Source of the DNA: Rhizoclosmatium globosum
Taxonomy: Eukaryota > Chytridiomycota > Chytridiomycetes > Chytridiales > Chytriomycetaceae
Assembly: GCA_002104985.1 (NCBI GenBank)
Contig: MCGO01000015.1
Coordinates: 496,001 to 560,000 of the forward strand
DNA: 64,000 bases
Direction of reading: 5' to 3'
Shown here: positions 52,719 to 64,000 of the stretch, piece after piece
Position numbering within the stretch: position 1 is the stretch's first letter
How the letters are laid out: each line of letters begins with the position of its first letter
The notes under the pieces: generated by a model
Told to the model about the DNA's origin: nothing
The model's database searches: none
What the model saw: only the letters and a program-made list of their open reading frames with translations
Translations under genes and position numbers: made by a program

Positions 52719-54270
52719 ATGAACCATATTCTTCGAGATGGGTTTGTCAACCCACAAGTCAACACAGCAAATGAAGAGCTGGCTGAGTTGATGGAGGGCT
52801 TTCTTTCACCTGCGAAACTTGTTCGTGCCACCTTTTAAACTGAGCTCTGAATCAGGCTATAATAACGCTTCCATCTTATATCTTAGAAACAAATATCTGG
52901 GTGTGAGGACCTCAGTCACGTAACCAGTTTGGTGTTGAAGGTGGACACAAGGTTGACTTCGATATCGTCAATAGGTACGTTGATTTATAATCACCTGCCA
53001 CCTGTTACTGAGGCTAACGCTTCGTTGTTAGGAAAGTCGCTTTCATCGCTTCAGCAGCTAAAGCTTAACAACAGTTTCATTCCGTCAATAAGGTCTCGCT
53101 CCTTCGATTGAGCCATTAACAACAACATATCTGACATCAAAACAGAGATCTCGGATCCGGCTATCATAACCTCACGATTCTTTGGATGGCACGATGTTCG
53201 CTGGATGATGTCGACAGTATATCCTCATTGACGCAACTCCAGGAACTCTATCTCGCAAACAATAAAATACAAGACATCAGTTCGATCGGAATGTTGGAGT
53301 TTCTAGAGATTCTGGATCTTGAAGGAAACTGTGTTGATGATGTTGAACAGGTGGAGCAGTTGGCTCTCTGTGGCGCGCTTGTGGAACTGACCTTACAAGG
53401 GAATCCGATCGCAAGAGGAGGAGTTGTTAATGACGAGTTATCAGACACGGAAGAGGAAACGATACGAGAATATCGCAGTATGGTTGGGGAAGCCATTCCG
53501 ACGTTACGCATCTTGGATGATGAGGAACTTGCAAGGAATGGTAAGCACGGCACATTATAAATGAATGTTTGCTGAGTCCAATTAGGGGAATCTGAAGCCT
53601 CGCCGGCGGCATATACCTCCAAATTACAGCAACCAAAACGACCCGTCACATCGTTTGGCAGACTATCCAACATTGCTTTCGGTGCGAAAGAAGAGGAGGA
53701 AGAAGATTTTAGTAGCAGCCTTACCATGGGTGAGTTGCGTCAACGAATGAAACGGTTTTGACATCATTTCAAGGTGATGGCGACACGATGGCAGGAAATC
53801 CGGTTCTATTTCTCCGCTCCAGACGGCATAAACGATCTGAAAGCGCAAATCACGACACGGGAAGTCTTTCGAAACTGTTTGCAGAGCTTCGGACAAGTGT
53901 GACACAACTGCCTCCAGCGTATTCCACCATCAAACAAACATCTGAACTTGTCTCAATAACGAAACTTACAAACACGAAGGATTTATCGGTCGATGACATT
54001 GACGCGAACCGGCCGTTAGAACCTACTGTGAAAATCAGGTCTCATCATGGACGACGTATCAATTTGAAACCACGGCCGACAATAACAGTTGAATCAATCA
54101 GGCAGGTGGAAATGGGGACTGGAAAAATAAGTCCTGTCCCTCCACCAATACTGAAGCCAACGGGACCACCACCGCCTATATTCAGGCGAAGGCGAGAATT
54201 TGTACGAAATCTTAAGCCGTTAGAAATTGGGACAGGAAATGCGTTGAGCGCATCCGTTGATAATCAGTAA
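52719..54270 (+). CDS. LRRC56: LRRC56-like flagellar assembly protein
   Basis: Starts MNHILRDGFVNPQVNTANEE. A first exon ending LSPAKL splices to KQISGCEDLSHVTSLVLKVD. Leucine-rich repeats follow: SLSSLQQLKLNNSFIPSIR, YHNLTILWMARCSLDDVDSI, LQELYLANNKIQDISSIGML and LEILDLEGNCVDDVEQ, capped by LVELTLQGNPIARGG. The L-x-V-D-T-R lead, the W-x-A-R-C repeat and the later DTMAGNPVLFLRSRRHKR segment match LRRC56, needed with intraflagellar transport to load outer dynein arms in flagella. The C-terminal half is low-complexity and basic, ending PPPILKPTGPPPPIFRRRRE. At least six exons, all splices in frame. Its presence implies the organism builds a motile flagellum at some stage. Confidence 0.88.
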
Positions 54271-54509
54271 CCAATAAACTTACAGTAACAACACACCATT
54301 AAATATACTACAAACTACCCCGAGTAAAAAACACGTTTACTTTTCCGAACCTTCCGTTTGAATCTCTTCTCTGACTCCTGAGTTGAGTCATATTTTCGCC
54401 AGTGAGCAACAATGACACATTTTGAGCGAACCCAATAAATAAGAGCCACCACCCCCAATATTCCTCCTCATCAAACAAAAAGACAACCGAATCAAAAACA
54501 ACGAATATA

Positions 54510-54875
54510 ATGAGCACTGTTCAAGACAACTACCATCCAGCCGTCGCCCGCGACCAAATCAACCAAACACACAACGTCGAAGCGTTCGGTTCCGTGCCAA
54601 CAGTCGCTCCACACCGCGGTCCAATCCAAGAAGACATGTATCCAGCTGGAATCCGCGCCATTGAGAACCGTGGAACCGCGACTCAAGTTCAAGAACTGCA
54701 TAGTATGGAGAAGGGGCGACCTGTTGTGGATAATATGCATCCTGGTGTTGCGAGGGATCAAATTAATCATACGCATAGCGTTGAGGCGTTGGGAAGTGTG
54801 CCTGTGTTAGCTCCAGCTCAGGAGACGGTGCAGAAGGATTTGTATCCTGGTGCTGCCAGGGGTGACAAGTATTAA
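54510..54875 (+). CDS. Small hydrophilic protein with internal two-fold repeat
   Basis: A single exon of 121 residues. The unit HPAVARDQINQTHNVEAFGS with VPTVAP recurs as HPGVARDQINHTHSVEALGS with VPVLAP, about 67 residues later. A shorter D-x-YPAG/YPGAAR motif separates and ends the units (EDMYPAGIRAIENRG, KDLYPGAARGDKY). No hydrophobic segment, no Cys, very hydrophilic overall. I recognise no family. Composition resembles stress-related hydrophilins or LEA-like proteins, but that is only a resemblance. The good Kozak-like context and the conserved repeat support a real gene. Confidence 0.7.
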   Translation: MSTVQDNYHPAVARDQINQTHNVEAFGSVPTVAPHRGPIQEDMYPAGIRAIENRGTATQVQELHSMEKGRPVVDNMHPGVARDQINHTHSVEALGSVPVLAPAQETVQKDLYPGAARGDKY

Positions 54876-55046
54876 TGAAATTGTTCTTGTATAATAAATA
54901 GCATTATGTATACCTAAGTGTTTGTTCGTTTGATTGACACGCATTTGCAGGAATTAGCAATTACGCACTTATCTTCTGAAGACATTTTGTCACCCTTCCA
55001 CCTCACTCTCACAAAAAGTCAGGGAAATCATTTGAAGAAGCATTTA

Positions 55047-55578
55047 CCGTAATTCGTGCTCTCATTAGCCACCCCAAAGAACATGCAAATTTGCGTGGTG
55101 GCTAATGACAACGTGTATCTTGGTTTAAACGAAAACTTTAAGACAAATGAATAAAAGATTCGCGCTCAGCGATGTTTGTTTATTTAGAAAGTGTCAAAGA
55201 ATAGCGTCACAGGTCGGTCCTCTTGATCATTTGGTTGCGGCTGTGCCGAGACTAACTCACCACTATTTCCCGAAGTATCGCTCTGAAAAGCCAAGAAAAC
55301 GATATGGCTTAAATCTGATACAGCAACTGCAACCTATATCAATCACAATGGATGCTTTTACGCTTTGTAGGCACCAATTCTTCCGTCAACAAACTCCAAC
55401 ACATTACCCACTTCAGCAACTATACTGCAGATTCAGTGCTTAGCACATGATCGACCTTTGGCCATTCATAGCGAGGCCGAAACGTCAATTTCCGCAGGTT
55501 GTTGGGCATTTGAAAGGTACAGTGAAAATTTTGTATGGCTAATGACAGCAGGGTGGCTAATGAGAGCACGAATTACGG
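55047..55578. mobile_element. 532-bp TIR element with TA target duplication
   Basis: Perfect 28-bp terminal inverted repeats, 55047-55074 and 55551-55578; the left end begins CCGTAATTCGTGCTCTCATT. Both ends are flanked by TA (55045-55046 and 55579-55580). Near each end the motif GGCTAATGACA recurs in direct orientation (about 55101 and 55537), in addition to GGCTAATGA within the TIRs. The interior holds an unsupported open frame of 98 codons (55147-55443) and no transposase motif. A non-autonomous element, unrelated in sequence to the one at 17226-17565 but with the same TA target. Confidence 0.9.
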
Positions 55579-55690
55579 TATGCTGCATATTAAACATATA
55601 CAAAACGATTACAATCTTAAAATGAAAGTTTTATTAGAGAAGAACTCTCCTACACATATATGCAATGACAACAAACACTTCCAAAAACAC

Positions 55691-57120
<1,430 letters not shown>

Positions 57121-57438
57121 GATGATGTTTTGATGTTACTTTTTTGTGAGTTGCTGAAAATGCAGGTTTCCCTTTTTCGCGACTGACCACGTTTTTATGA
57201 AGGGCGATAAGAGAGTCGATAACGGTGACTCAACCGATATCTTCAGATTGACTCATACTACTCTATTTCAAATGTGCGATAGTACGTCTTGTTATTTATC
57301 CCCAACACATAGGTGAATGTTGGGTTGAAACAACAAGGGATCGGGGGTGTCGGGTCAGTTCTTCCGACCTTGTCCGAAACTCATGCCAGTGGCACATTTG
57401 TTAAAATACACATGGACAGCGAGGTTTATTCGACAAGA
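57121..57438. other. Intergenic, GAPDH promoter side
   Basis: About 320 bp upstream of GAPDH and downstream of MOB4. No gene or repeat is supported here. Confidence 0.4.
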
Positions 57439-58842
57439 TCAAACACTTCGGGGATAGTGACGAGTTTTTCCGGGATCAGCTGCAGGTGGGAATCGAGTGA
57501 GCATCGTGTCATGCAGGTGTCCAAGGGCCCCAAAACCGAGCAAATGGAAGTGCAGTGAAAGCTCCGAGTTGGTCCGAGATTTCCAGACTCTTAGGACAAC
57601 TGATTCCAGCTTTCTCCGGCAGCTATCTCCGAATCTGTTCCGCCATTCCGTCGTTCCAATCTGTTCCACCAACTTCGAAGATCCAACGCAGTTTACTTAG
57701 TCCATTGAAATCGCGCATTCCTCGCTTGGCTTTCCAGTACATTTGCGCTTACCTGAAACTCGATGGTAGAGAAAAATAGGAACCGTTTGTACAAGCAAGT
57801 TTCATTTTCAAAATCTTCAAAGAGCTGGCGATGGTGGAACCAGGCATGAGCAAATACACGGTAGAGTCTGCGTGCAATGGACGAAAAGTGTTTGTGTGAG
57901 GAGGTCGGGATGGAGAGTCTAATGGCATTTTAGTAAAGGTTTGAAAGAATATGCCGAATTGAAGAAGGGATGAATGCGTCGAAGTTTGGTTGTTTGTGAC
58001 GTTGTGACTGTCATTGATTCCTTTCAGTCTGATACCTCCATCCACCTTGAGCTACTTAAAAAAGTCCCGACCAACAAGATATTGATTCGTCCACATTTTT
58101 AAAGGCCTAAGTGATATTCCAGAATTGTTGAATAGTTGCCTCCGTCTTGCAATTCCTTATCAATACGCGCCGAAATCCGCTTTGCACTTGATATTCACCT
58201 CGAAGGAAAGTATTTTGTAGAGTTCAGAAGTGCTGTAGTACTGTCGAGGGTATGGATAATGTAATCGATGGCAGAGCACTTGTTGGTGACGAGCTTAGCA
58301 TAACCCCAACCATACAACTAAATCTCACCGGCTGAGGGGTAGCATGAGCAGCACACAGATACTGCCACTCTCCGGCCTTCATCTCATGACAATCCACCGA
58401 AGCTGGATCACACTCATTCACCAACAGAGCAACCAGCTGATTCAACTCCAGCACCGTCTGCCTGTCAACAAGTGCATGCATCCAGTCTATTAATAGCCGC
58501 CCTGACAAACCCTCTAAATCCCTAAACCAAACGACAAACCTCAGTTGTTCAAACTGCCAAAGCGCCGAATCAACGCCGTTCGGAAGCCCAGCAGCCGCAC
58601 GGAAATCGGCCGCATCTCGTTTCGCAAGTGCTTGGACGAGTGTTTGGACGGCGAGCGAGTCGCCGCTTTTGACGAGGCGCGTGGCCAGTTGCGACGGCGA
58701 TTCGGACGACGCGAGGAACAGCGACCACTCCTTTTATGCTCTAGCTTAAATCATCGTTGATTACTCGATCTTAGTCACGTACTTCGCTGCTGGTGCCCCG
58801 GCGGTTGCGGTGGATGTGGTGGTGGGTGTTTGGGAGTGTCAT
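57439..58842 (-). CDS. MOB4: MOB4/phocein-like kinase regulator
   Basis: The start is MTLPNTHHHIHRNRRGTSSE (ATG at 58840-58842), matching the RRNRPGT lead of MOB4. Later exons read LAVQTLVQALAKRDAADF, QTVLELNQLVALLVNECDP, MKAGEWQYLCAAHATPQP, CSAIDYIIHTLDSTTALLNS with TKYFPSR, and after an intron of about 280 bp IARRLYRVFAHAWFHHRQLF with EDFENETCLYKRFLFFS. The zinc-site residues of the family (Cys pair in the ECDP/VDCHEM region, His in AHAW and FHHR) are recognisable. MOB4 is a subunit of STRIPAK, the striatin-PP2A complex that counters Hippo/SIN-type kinases and controls polarity and septation. The last exon (LVEQIGTTEWRNR onward to 57439) is uncertain and does not match the family's C-terminus. 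Confidence 0.87.
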
Positions 58843-59058
58843 TGAATGGTGCTTGGTTTGCTTGTTGGAAAGTTATGCGTTTATTCACTCACTATAAAAG
58901 AAAATATTCATGGCTGCATGGGCCCAGAATGGACTGAATGGAGTCTTTTAATCGATGGAATAAGGAGGACCACAACGCCAATGTCCGTTAATGCGAATCG
59001 ATGGGGAATGAGAGAAGTGCATCTCTTTGGCATAATTCGTCCTTTATTTGTATATTTG

Positions 59059-60471
59059 TTATTTGGAAAGCTGGAACACCTCGTACTCTTCACAAGTTGT
59101 TTCATGAGCACCGTTAGTTGTTCCAAGAAACCAATCGTAAGTCTTGGCATTCAACGAAAACACCCTTCCTTTGGTACTACAAGAAACACGGTTGCTTTCC
59201 AGAGCCAGGTCAAGAGACCCAAATATAGGGCCATTGTTGTTTCCAGGAATTTTAGCTAACATCGGTGTTTCAAACGGCAATAAAGTCATTAACAGCGTGG
59301 ATCGTTCAAAAGCGAACAACACTGGTTTGTATGTTGACAAAACAGTAGTGAATGAGCTCATGTAGCCTCCGATTATACGGCCGCCAACAGTCTTGACTAC
59401 TGTCACGGTATGTTGAGCACCATCGCAAATTTCATGGAACTTTGAATTCGAGAAGTTATGTTCCGATGCCCGGTAGATGAGCTTCATTTTCGTTGGCCTG
59501 AGGCGATTTGAAACTGCTTTGATCTGAGTCAAGAACTGTCGCTGCTCCTCGGGAGACATCAAAATACGCGAATCAAACAATTGTACTGTAGTATCGACAG
59601 GTGTTTGATCGTCGTGGATATCCAAATGTGCCTTCAAAAGGGTGAGCGTGGATTCTTCCAATAGACACGCGTACGGCGCAACTTCAGAGAGGTAGCTTTC
59701 TTTCTCAAACAAAAAGAGCTTGTTGGACAAGATAAGAGGCTTGATATCTTGAGCCGCACGTTGCACGTCGAATCCAGTTGATAAACCTGACTTAAAGCTA
59801 ATATCCCCCAAATTCTGTTGCGCTTTCGTCCAAATAACCGAGAGCCTCCACTTATTGATCTCGTCCAACTCTGTGTTGGAAAGAACTTCCCGAATCTCGT
59901 TAACATCAAGTTGTGCCAAAAATGCCTTCCCTTCTACAGCAGATACTTCCAAATTCCACGAAACAGCATATACTGAATCGTACTTCAGTTCATGATTGTT
60001 AAGCTTTTGACCGAGCGCATAGAATTCAAATGCCGTTTTTGGTGATTGTACCAGTGCACGTCTGCAATACTTCACACACTGAGCTACCAATTCGCCAAGA
60101 ACCAACTCATCAGCAAACAAAGCAACAGTAGAAAGCTTATCGGCAGACACCCTCGCTGTTCCAGAGTAAATAAACTCAAGCACAATGTTCATGGTTTCGA
60201 CGTCAACATCAGGATGGTTCAAGACGGCCCTCACAATTTTAGTACCAACATCAAGATCTTGCGGAGGACTGGTAGTCCAGTGCATTGAAAGGGCTGCTTT
60301 ATAATAGTCACAGCCTTGGGACAAGATGGCAGCGTGAGCCCAGATTGGAGTCTTTGAGGGGCCAATGAGAAGGAGTACATCCGCAAAGTCTTTGTTTTGA
60401 CGAATTGAGTCGTTGAACAAGTTGCGCGATGTTGCTGCTTTGAACTGGAAGGAGGGGTTACCGTTCGTCAT
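59059..60471 (-). CDS. BTB-BACK-TLDc protein (intact member)
   Basis: A single exon of 470 residues. BTB domain: FADVLLLIGPSKTPIWAHAA, LSQGCDYYKAALSMHW and DVDVETMNIVLEFIYSGTAR. BACK-like helices: FADELVLGELVAQCVKYCRR and AFEFYALGQKLNNHEL. Linker with SFKSGLSTGFDVQRAAQDIK. C-terminal TLDc domain: LIYRASEHNFSNSKFHEICD, TVTVVKTVGGRIIGGYMSSF, LFAFERSTLLMTLLPFE and EYEVFQLSK. BTB domains usually recruit substrates to Cullin-3 ligases. TLDc domains occur in oxidation-resistance and V-ATPase-binding proteins. The combination with BTB is known from fungi and protists, and the partner here is unknown. Decayed copies occur at 60566-61400, 37550-38808 and 36807-37080. Confidence 0.9.
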   Translation of the reverse strand: MTNGNPSFQFKAATSRNLFNDSIRQNKDFADVLLLIGPSKTPIWAHAAILSQGCDYYKAALSMHWTTSPPQDLDVGTKIVRAVLNHPDVDVETMNIVLEFIYSGTARVSADKLSTVALFADELVLGELVAQCVKYCRRALVQSPKTAFEFYALGQKLNNHELKYDSVYAVSWNLEVSAVEGKAFLAQLDVNEIREVLSNTELDEINKWRLSVIWTKAQQNLGDISFKSGLSTGFDVQRAAQDIKPLILSNKLFLFEKESYLSEVAPYACLLEESTLTLLKAHLDIHDDQTPVDTTVQLFDSRILMSPEEQRQFLTQIKAVSNRLRPTKMKLIYRASEHNFSNSKFHEICDGAQHTVTVVKTVGGRIIGGYMSSFTTVLSTYKPVLFAFERSTLLMTLLPFETPMLAKIPGNNNGPIFGSLDLALESNRVSCSTKGRVFSLNAKTYDWFLGTTNGAHETTCEEYEVFQLSK

Positions 60472-60565
60472 ATTTTTGCTTCGGTAAACAAAGCAACCAA
60501 GCTATGGTAGGTAGCTTCCTTCAATTACTGTTTGTTTATATTCCTATATCAGTCGAAATACTCCT

Positions 60566-61400
60566 TTATTTTTGTAGTTGAAAGACTTCATACTCTATGC
60601 ATATTGCAAAGTCTTTTGAAGGCTCGAGTCCAAGAAATTCGTGAGCATTCACGCCCTTCATATCAAAGACGCCCATATTCCCACAACTTACTAAACTGCC
60701 TTGTAATGTTAAGGAATTAAATCCAAAGACAGGACCGTAATCTCGTTTAAGGTGTGCAATCCTCGGCGACAGACCAAGATATACTGTCATCAACAACTGC
60801 GGGCCATCTAGTGTGAGTAGAAACGCTTCCTCTGCGACCATCTTGGTTGGATATCCGACCCAACTGGCATCACAATAACCTCCAATTTTTTTCGCCCACA
60901 GTTTTAATCAATGTCACCGTATTCGCTTTTCCCTTGCATAGTTCTTGGAACTTAGCAGTGGAAAAGGCGTGTTCCGATGCGCGATACAGGAGTGTCAAAC
61001 GATTGGATTGGAAGAATTTGATATTCGACTTTAACTGAATCCAGAACTGGTGCTGTTGTTTGGACGAGCTCAATATACGAGAACGAAACAGCATCGGTGA
61101 GTCGACAGGAACTTGATCGTGAAAGATATCAAGATGCGACTTTAATAATGTTTGAGTGGAATCCTCGAGAAGAGATATGTACGGCGCAATATGCGAATAG
61201 TATCTTTCTCTTGGAATCGCAAAGAGCTTGTTCGACGAGAGAAGAATCTTGATGTCTTGAGAAGCACATTCCACATCAAGACTGTCCAATATACCTGAAT
61301 CAAAACCGATATCGTCAAGTCCCTGCCTGGACTTGATCCACTTGATTGTTGAAGGATGAACAACTAGTTGATGAAGTGGCTGCCAGTGTGATAGCTTCGC
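60566..61400 (-). pseudogene. Truncated BTB-TLDc copy with a homopolymer frameshift
   Basis: Aligns to the C-terminal two thirds of the intact neighbour: GIDI-like FDSGILDSLDVECASQDIKI, YISLLEDSTQTLLKSHLDIF, LLYRASEHAFSTAKFQELCK, VTLIKTVGEK, GPQLLMTVYLGLSPRIAHLK and YEVFQLQK. The BTB half is missing upstream of about 61400. Within the TLDc domain a run of seven A (GAAAAAAATTGG, near 60885) shifts the frame, so KTVGEK is followed by a stop instead of IGGYCDASW. Loss of the BTB domain argues that this is a real pseudogene even if the homopolymer is a base-calling error. Confidence 0.8.
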
Positions 61401-61441
61401 TCATTTTACTCCAAGTGAATTTATGAACTTTATGAATTATC

Positions 61442-62259
61442 TCAACGAATCAATTTAATGACACAATCTCGAAAACAACGCGGTGAATGGTTAAATGAGT
61501 TACGTTTCTTCTGGATTTTACTGGATGGTGATGGCATTATAGCTTGTTTTGATTTTGGTGTGAGTGGAATTGGCGGTAATGTTAGTCCAGTCAACGGATT
61601 AGACATTAGAGGAAGAGGAAGTTCTGGCTGGATTCCTCGAGTTTCATAGGCACGGAACAGAGATGCAAAGTATGTGTAATCGGAATCGCTACGGCCAACA
61701 ATCAGATTCCATTTTGACAGTGCACAAACATGCAAACCTCATTTGAGTACATCGAAAGGAAGGATGAAACAAAAACCGAGATGCGGAGTAATCGTTCTGG
61801 AACTGGAATACGAGTTGTATTTGGTCTTGGCCGTCTTGAACGGTCAATGCCAAAATAGCGCGGGTGAAAAGAGTGGATCGGTGGAGCTACAAATATTAGA
61901 TTTAGTGAATTAGGTATGGGGAAAGGGGAGAGCACCTGGATCCAAGAGGGGGATAGTTGAATCGATTTGGATGATATTTCGAGTGTCAGAATCGTGTCAG
62001 GATAGTTCGGATCCAAGGAAAGAGATAGACGGTTGATACATTCTTGTTTAGATACGATGGTACCAGTCAGACAGTTTAAGGCAAAGTCAAGATTCAGATT
62101 CACATCATTCTCTCTTATTTCATGCGATCCAATGAGAGGAGAAGATGGCTCAAGCAGCGGAGATGAAGGTCGGTAGCTATCTGAATAGGCTCGGTCTTGA
62201 AGACTAATAAGCTTTGTTGGGGACTGTGTTGGACTTGGTGTTGGTTCCATCATCTTTTT
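61442..62259 (-). CDS. Hypothetical protein
   Basis: Begins about MMEPTPSPTQSPTKLIS. Seen: an N-terminal Ser/Pro-rich part (SYRPSSPLLEPSSPLIGSHE), a small beta-like domain (LNLDFALNCLTGTIVSKQEC, TILTLEISSKSIQLSPSWIQ), then after an intron near 61890-61940 APPIHSFHPRYFGID, RSRRPRPNTTRIPVPERLLR, and a C-terminal part with SDSDYTYFASLFRAYETRGI and a basic end. I recognise no family. The frame is open with short introns and the stop lies well clear of the TLDc pseudogene. Its start is only about 20 bp from the ClpP stop codon. The last splice is not fully resolved. Confidence 0.6.
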
Positions 62260-62283
62260 CCGGACATTCAAACATCAACAGAT

Positions 62284-63173
62284 TTATTTCTTTTCCGCTT
62301 CTTTTCCAGCCTTCAGATCCAATTTAGTTACAATCTTATCCACGATTCCAAAAGAAAGCGCCTGTTCTGCACTCATGAATTTATCCCGCTCCATTGCACG
62401 TTCGATTATATCGAGCGGCTGCTTTGTGTGGTCGACATAGAGATTATTTAATCGCTTCCGAATATCAATGATTTCCTGTGCGTGTATCATAATATCTGTC
62501 GCCTGTCCTGATGCACCTCCACTGCTAAAGTATTAGAATAAAGAAGAAATCAAATATTAATGTTTACATACCTCGGTTGATGGACCATTACGCGTGCATT
62601 TGGAAGAATAGAACGATGACCAGGTTCACCAGCAGTCAAGAGGAGGGAACCCATTGAGCAAGCTTGTCCAATACAGACTGTAGCCACTGGAGATTGAATG
62701 TATTGCATGGTATCGTAAATCGCCTGAGTCAGATGATAATGAGATGAAGAGTGATGGGTTCCAGGAATGCATACCATTCCAGCAGTCACACTTCCACCAG
62801 GAGAGTTGATGTAGAAATTGATTGGCTTTTCGTTGTTTTCAGCTTCCAAGAACAGTAATTGGGCCACGATAACTGCCGCAGCTCCGTCATGTACCTGTTT
62901 GGGTTTTGAAGGGTCAAAAGAGCAAAGATGGTTCACGAAGGAAGCGTACTTCTCCATTAAGCATGATGATTCTCTCTTTCAAAAGACGGGAGAAGATATC
63001 AAAGACCCGTTCACCTCGAGGCTGTAATTAAGAGTGAGAAGCAAGTTGATGAAGGAGAGTAAGCTCACACTTGATTCGATGACATAGGGAATGCTCAAGG
63101 AAGCACGTGTTGTTGAAGAGAAAGAGCGAGCAAAGGAACAAATTGAAATGCGATTGAATTGACGGAGAAGCAT
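62284..63173 (-). CDS. CLPP: Mitochondrial ATP-dependent protease ClpP
   Basis: About five exons. The N-terminus [20 protein letters not shown] is rich in Arg, Ser and Phe without acidic residues, a mitochondrial presequence. Then SIPYVIESS joined to [20 protein letters not shown] and [20 protein letters not shown], with [38 protein letters not shown] (catalytic Ser), [10 protein letters not shown] (catalytic His) with [18 protein letters not shown], and [20 protein letters not shown] (catalytic Asp). The triad is complete. ClpP forms the double-heptamer proteolytic chamber that works with ClpX in the matrix. Baker's yeast lacks it, but many other fungi and chytrids keep it. It is divergent from the myosin V gene, with start codons 320 bp apart. 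Confidence 0.95.
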
Positions 63174-63492
63174 TTGGACTGGACTGGAGTGGTGGCAGTG
63201 TCTCTGATTTGACTTACAAAAATTGACCAAATTGGTACGTGTCCTTGAAACTTGGTCAGCTGCGAAGAGTGGTTGTGTAGTACACTCAGGAAGGTTAATG
63301 GAGGGCTGCTCATGGTTGGATAAGCTTGATTGGATGGGTGAAGGTGGATTGGATGGCGGGGGCTGTCCCTTGTTATTGGTTGTCATTGCCACCTGCGAAA
63401 AGCTGCTGTTCAGTCTTGTCCCTTCAACTTCTCCTTCATCGAATGCTCACTCGCTATTTTACTCTCTTTGACAGGTGTAGATCTTGACAACA

Positions 63493-64000
63493 ATGGCTAC
63501 CACTGCATCTCTGGAAGTCTACGTCAAGGTAAGGCTGCTTGCTGTCCTACACCCTTCAACAGCTAACCTTATCTGCAATCATCTATCGCTATTAGGGCAC
63601 CAAAGCCTGGTTCGCCGATGAACAGGAAGGATGGGTCTTGGGATCCATGTCCAGCAGCACAATCACCGACAAGAGTGCCAAACTCGTATTTACTTTGGAG
63701 AGCGGAAAGGTAAATAAGTTCCTCGGATGGAACCTATATTGCAGACAGACAGTTGGCTAAACCACGCCCCTTTCCCTCCACCCCCCAAAATCCCTTTCAA
63801 CCAATTTAGGAAGTGACCTTCGAATCAACCATGGATAAGTTCGTTGCCACCAAATTTGCCGATCTTCCTCCACTTATGAACCCTCCAATGTTGGAAGGAA
63901 TCGATGACTTGTCCAACCTGTCTTACCTCCATGAGTGCGTGGCCCCTTAAAACGAACATTATCCCCCGGATTTTACTGATACGATTCAACAATTTCAGAC
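63493..64000 (+). CDS. Class V myosin heavy chain, N-terminus (runs off the window)
   Basis: Three complete exons (63493-63528, 63596-63709, 63810-63934) and the start of a fourth at 63999. The peptide reads MATTASLEVYVK, then GTKAWFADEQEGWVLGSMSS and KLVFTLESGKEVTFESTMD, then FADLPPLMNPPMLEGIDDLS with NLSYLHE. This is the N-terminal SH3-like subdomain and the first motor-domain segment of class V myosins (Myo2/Myo4 in yeast), the actin motors that carry organelles and secretory vesicles. Nothing downstream can be seen. Splice sites are canonical. Confidence 0.93.

Noticed and set aside
55147..55443. 98-codon frame inside the 532-bp TIR element
   Set aside because: No transposase motif, and length is compatible with chance in this composition.
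57313..57780. Plus-strand open frames over the 3' part of MOB4
   Set aside because: No homology or splice logic; the minus strand carries the recognisable gene.
60600..60660. GGCTCGAGTCCAAGAAATTC looked like a tRNA T arm
   Set aside because: No acceptor or anticodon stem around it; it encodes part of the TLDc relic.

Overview
This window looks like nuclear DNA from a zoosporic, chytrid-like fungus. Genes are densely packed on both strands and carry many short GT-AG introns (about 44-110 bp, a few longer). The gene set is eukaryotic and fungal-like: ribosomal protein uL13, GAPDH, class V myosin, mitochondrial ClpP, MOB4, DNAJC21/Jjj1, pirin and a UBE3A-type HECT ligase. A clear LRRC56 homologue, a gene otherwise tied to flagellar dynein-arm assembly, points to a flagellated organism. 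The exact species cannot be read from the sequence.

Layout. 1-7.2 kb: a truncated LRR/coiled-coil gene, a YbjQ-family protein, two tandem MYND-finger paralogues (the second frameshifted) and uL13. 7.2-14.6 kb: two paralogous single-pass membrane proteins with Gly/Ser/Asn-rich ectodomains (one with an SH3 domain) flank a NOPCHAP1 homologue, an ELMO-domain protein, an unidentified coiled-coil protein with a GC-AG intron, a GC-rich triple-hairpin element and a small hypothetical gene. 14.9-24.0 kb: a lipid and membrane cluster with four DGAT2-family acyltransferases, two UNC93-like transporters (one split by a 340-bp TA-flanked inverted-repeat element) and a glutathione peroxidase. 24.2-35.2 kb: four Ulp2/SENP6-7-like SUMO proteases in the same orientation, broken only by a DNAJC21 homologue. 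35.2-41.7 kb: a gene-poor stretch with three tRNAs, decayed BTB-TLDc copies and a PITH-domain gene. 41.7-54.9 kb: pirin, an RNase T2 lacking key active-site histidines, a SAP-like/zinc-binding protein, two C2H2 paralogues, a UBE3A-like ligase, LRRC56 and a short repeat protein. 55.0-64 kb: a second, 532-bp TA-flanked inverted-repeat element, GAPDH, MOB4, an intact BTB-TLDc gene with a decayed neighbour, a hypothetical gene, ClpP and the start of a class V myosin.

The main theme is local duplication. MYND, DGAT2, UNC93-like, Ulp2-like, C2H2, BTB-TLDc and mucin-like families all occur as neighbouring copies at different stages of divergence, and several copies are broken. Single-base frameshifts also occur in an otherwise conserved gene (PITH), so part of the breakage may be base-calling error in the assembly rather than biology. 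Exon boundaries were read by eye from splice motifs and reading frame. Most should be right, but they may be off by a base or two where called approximate.
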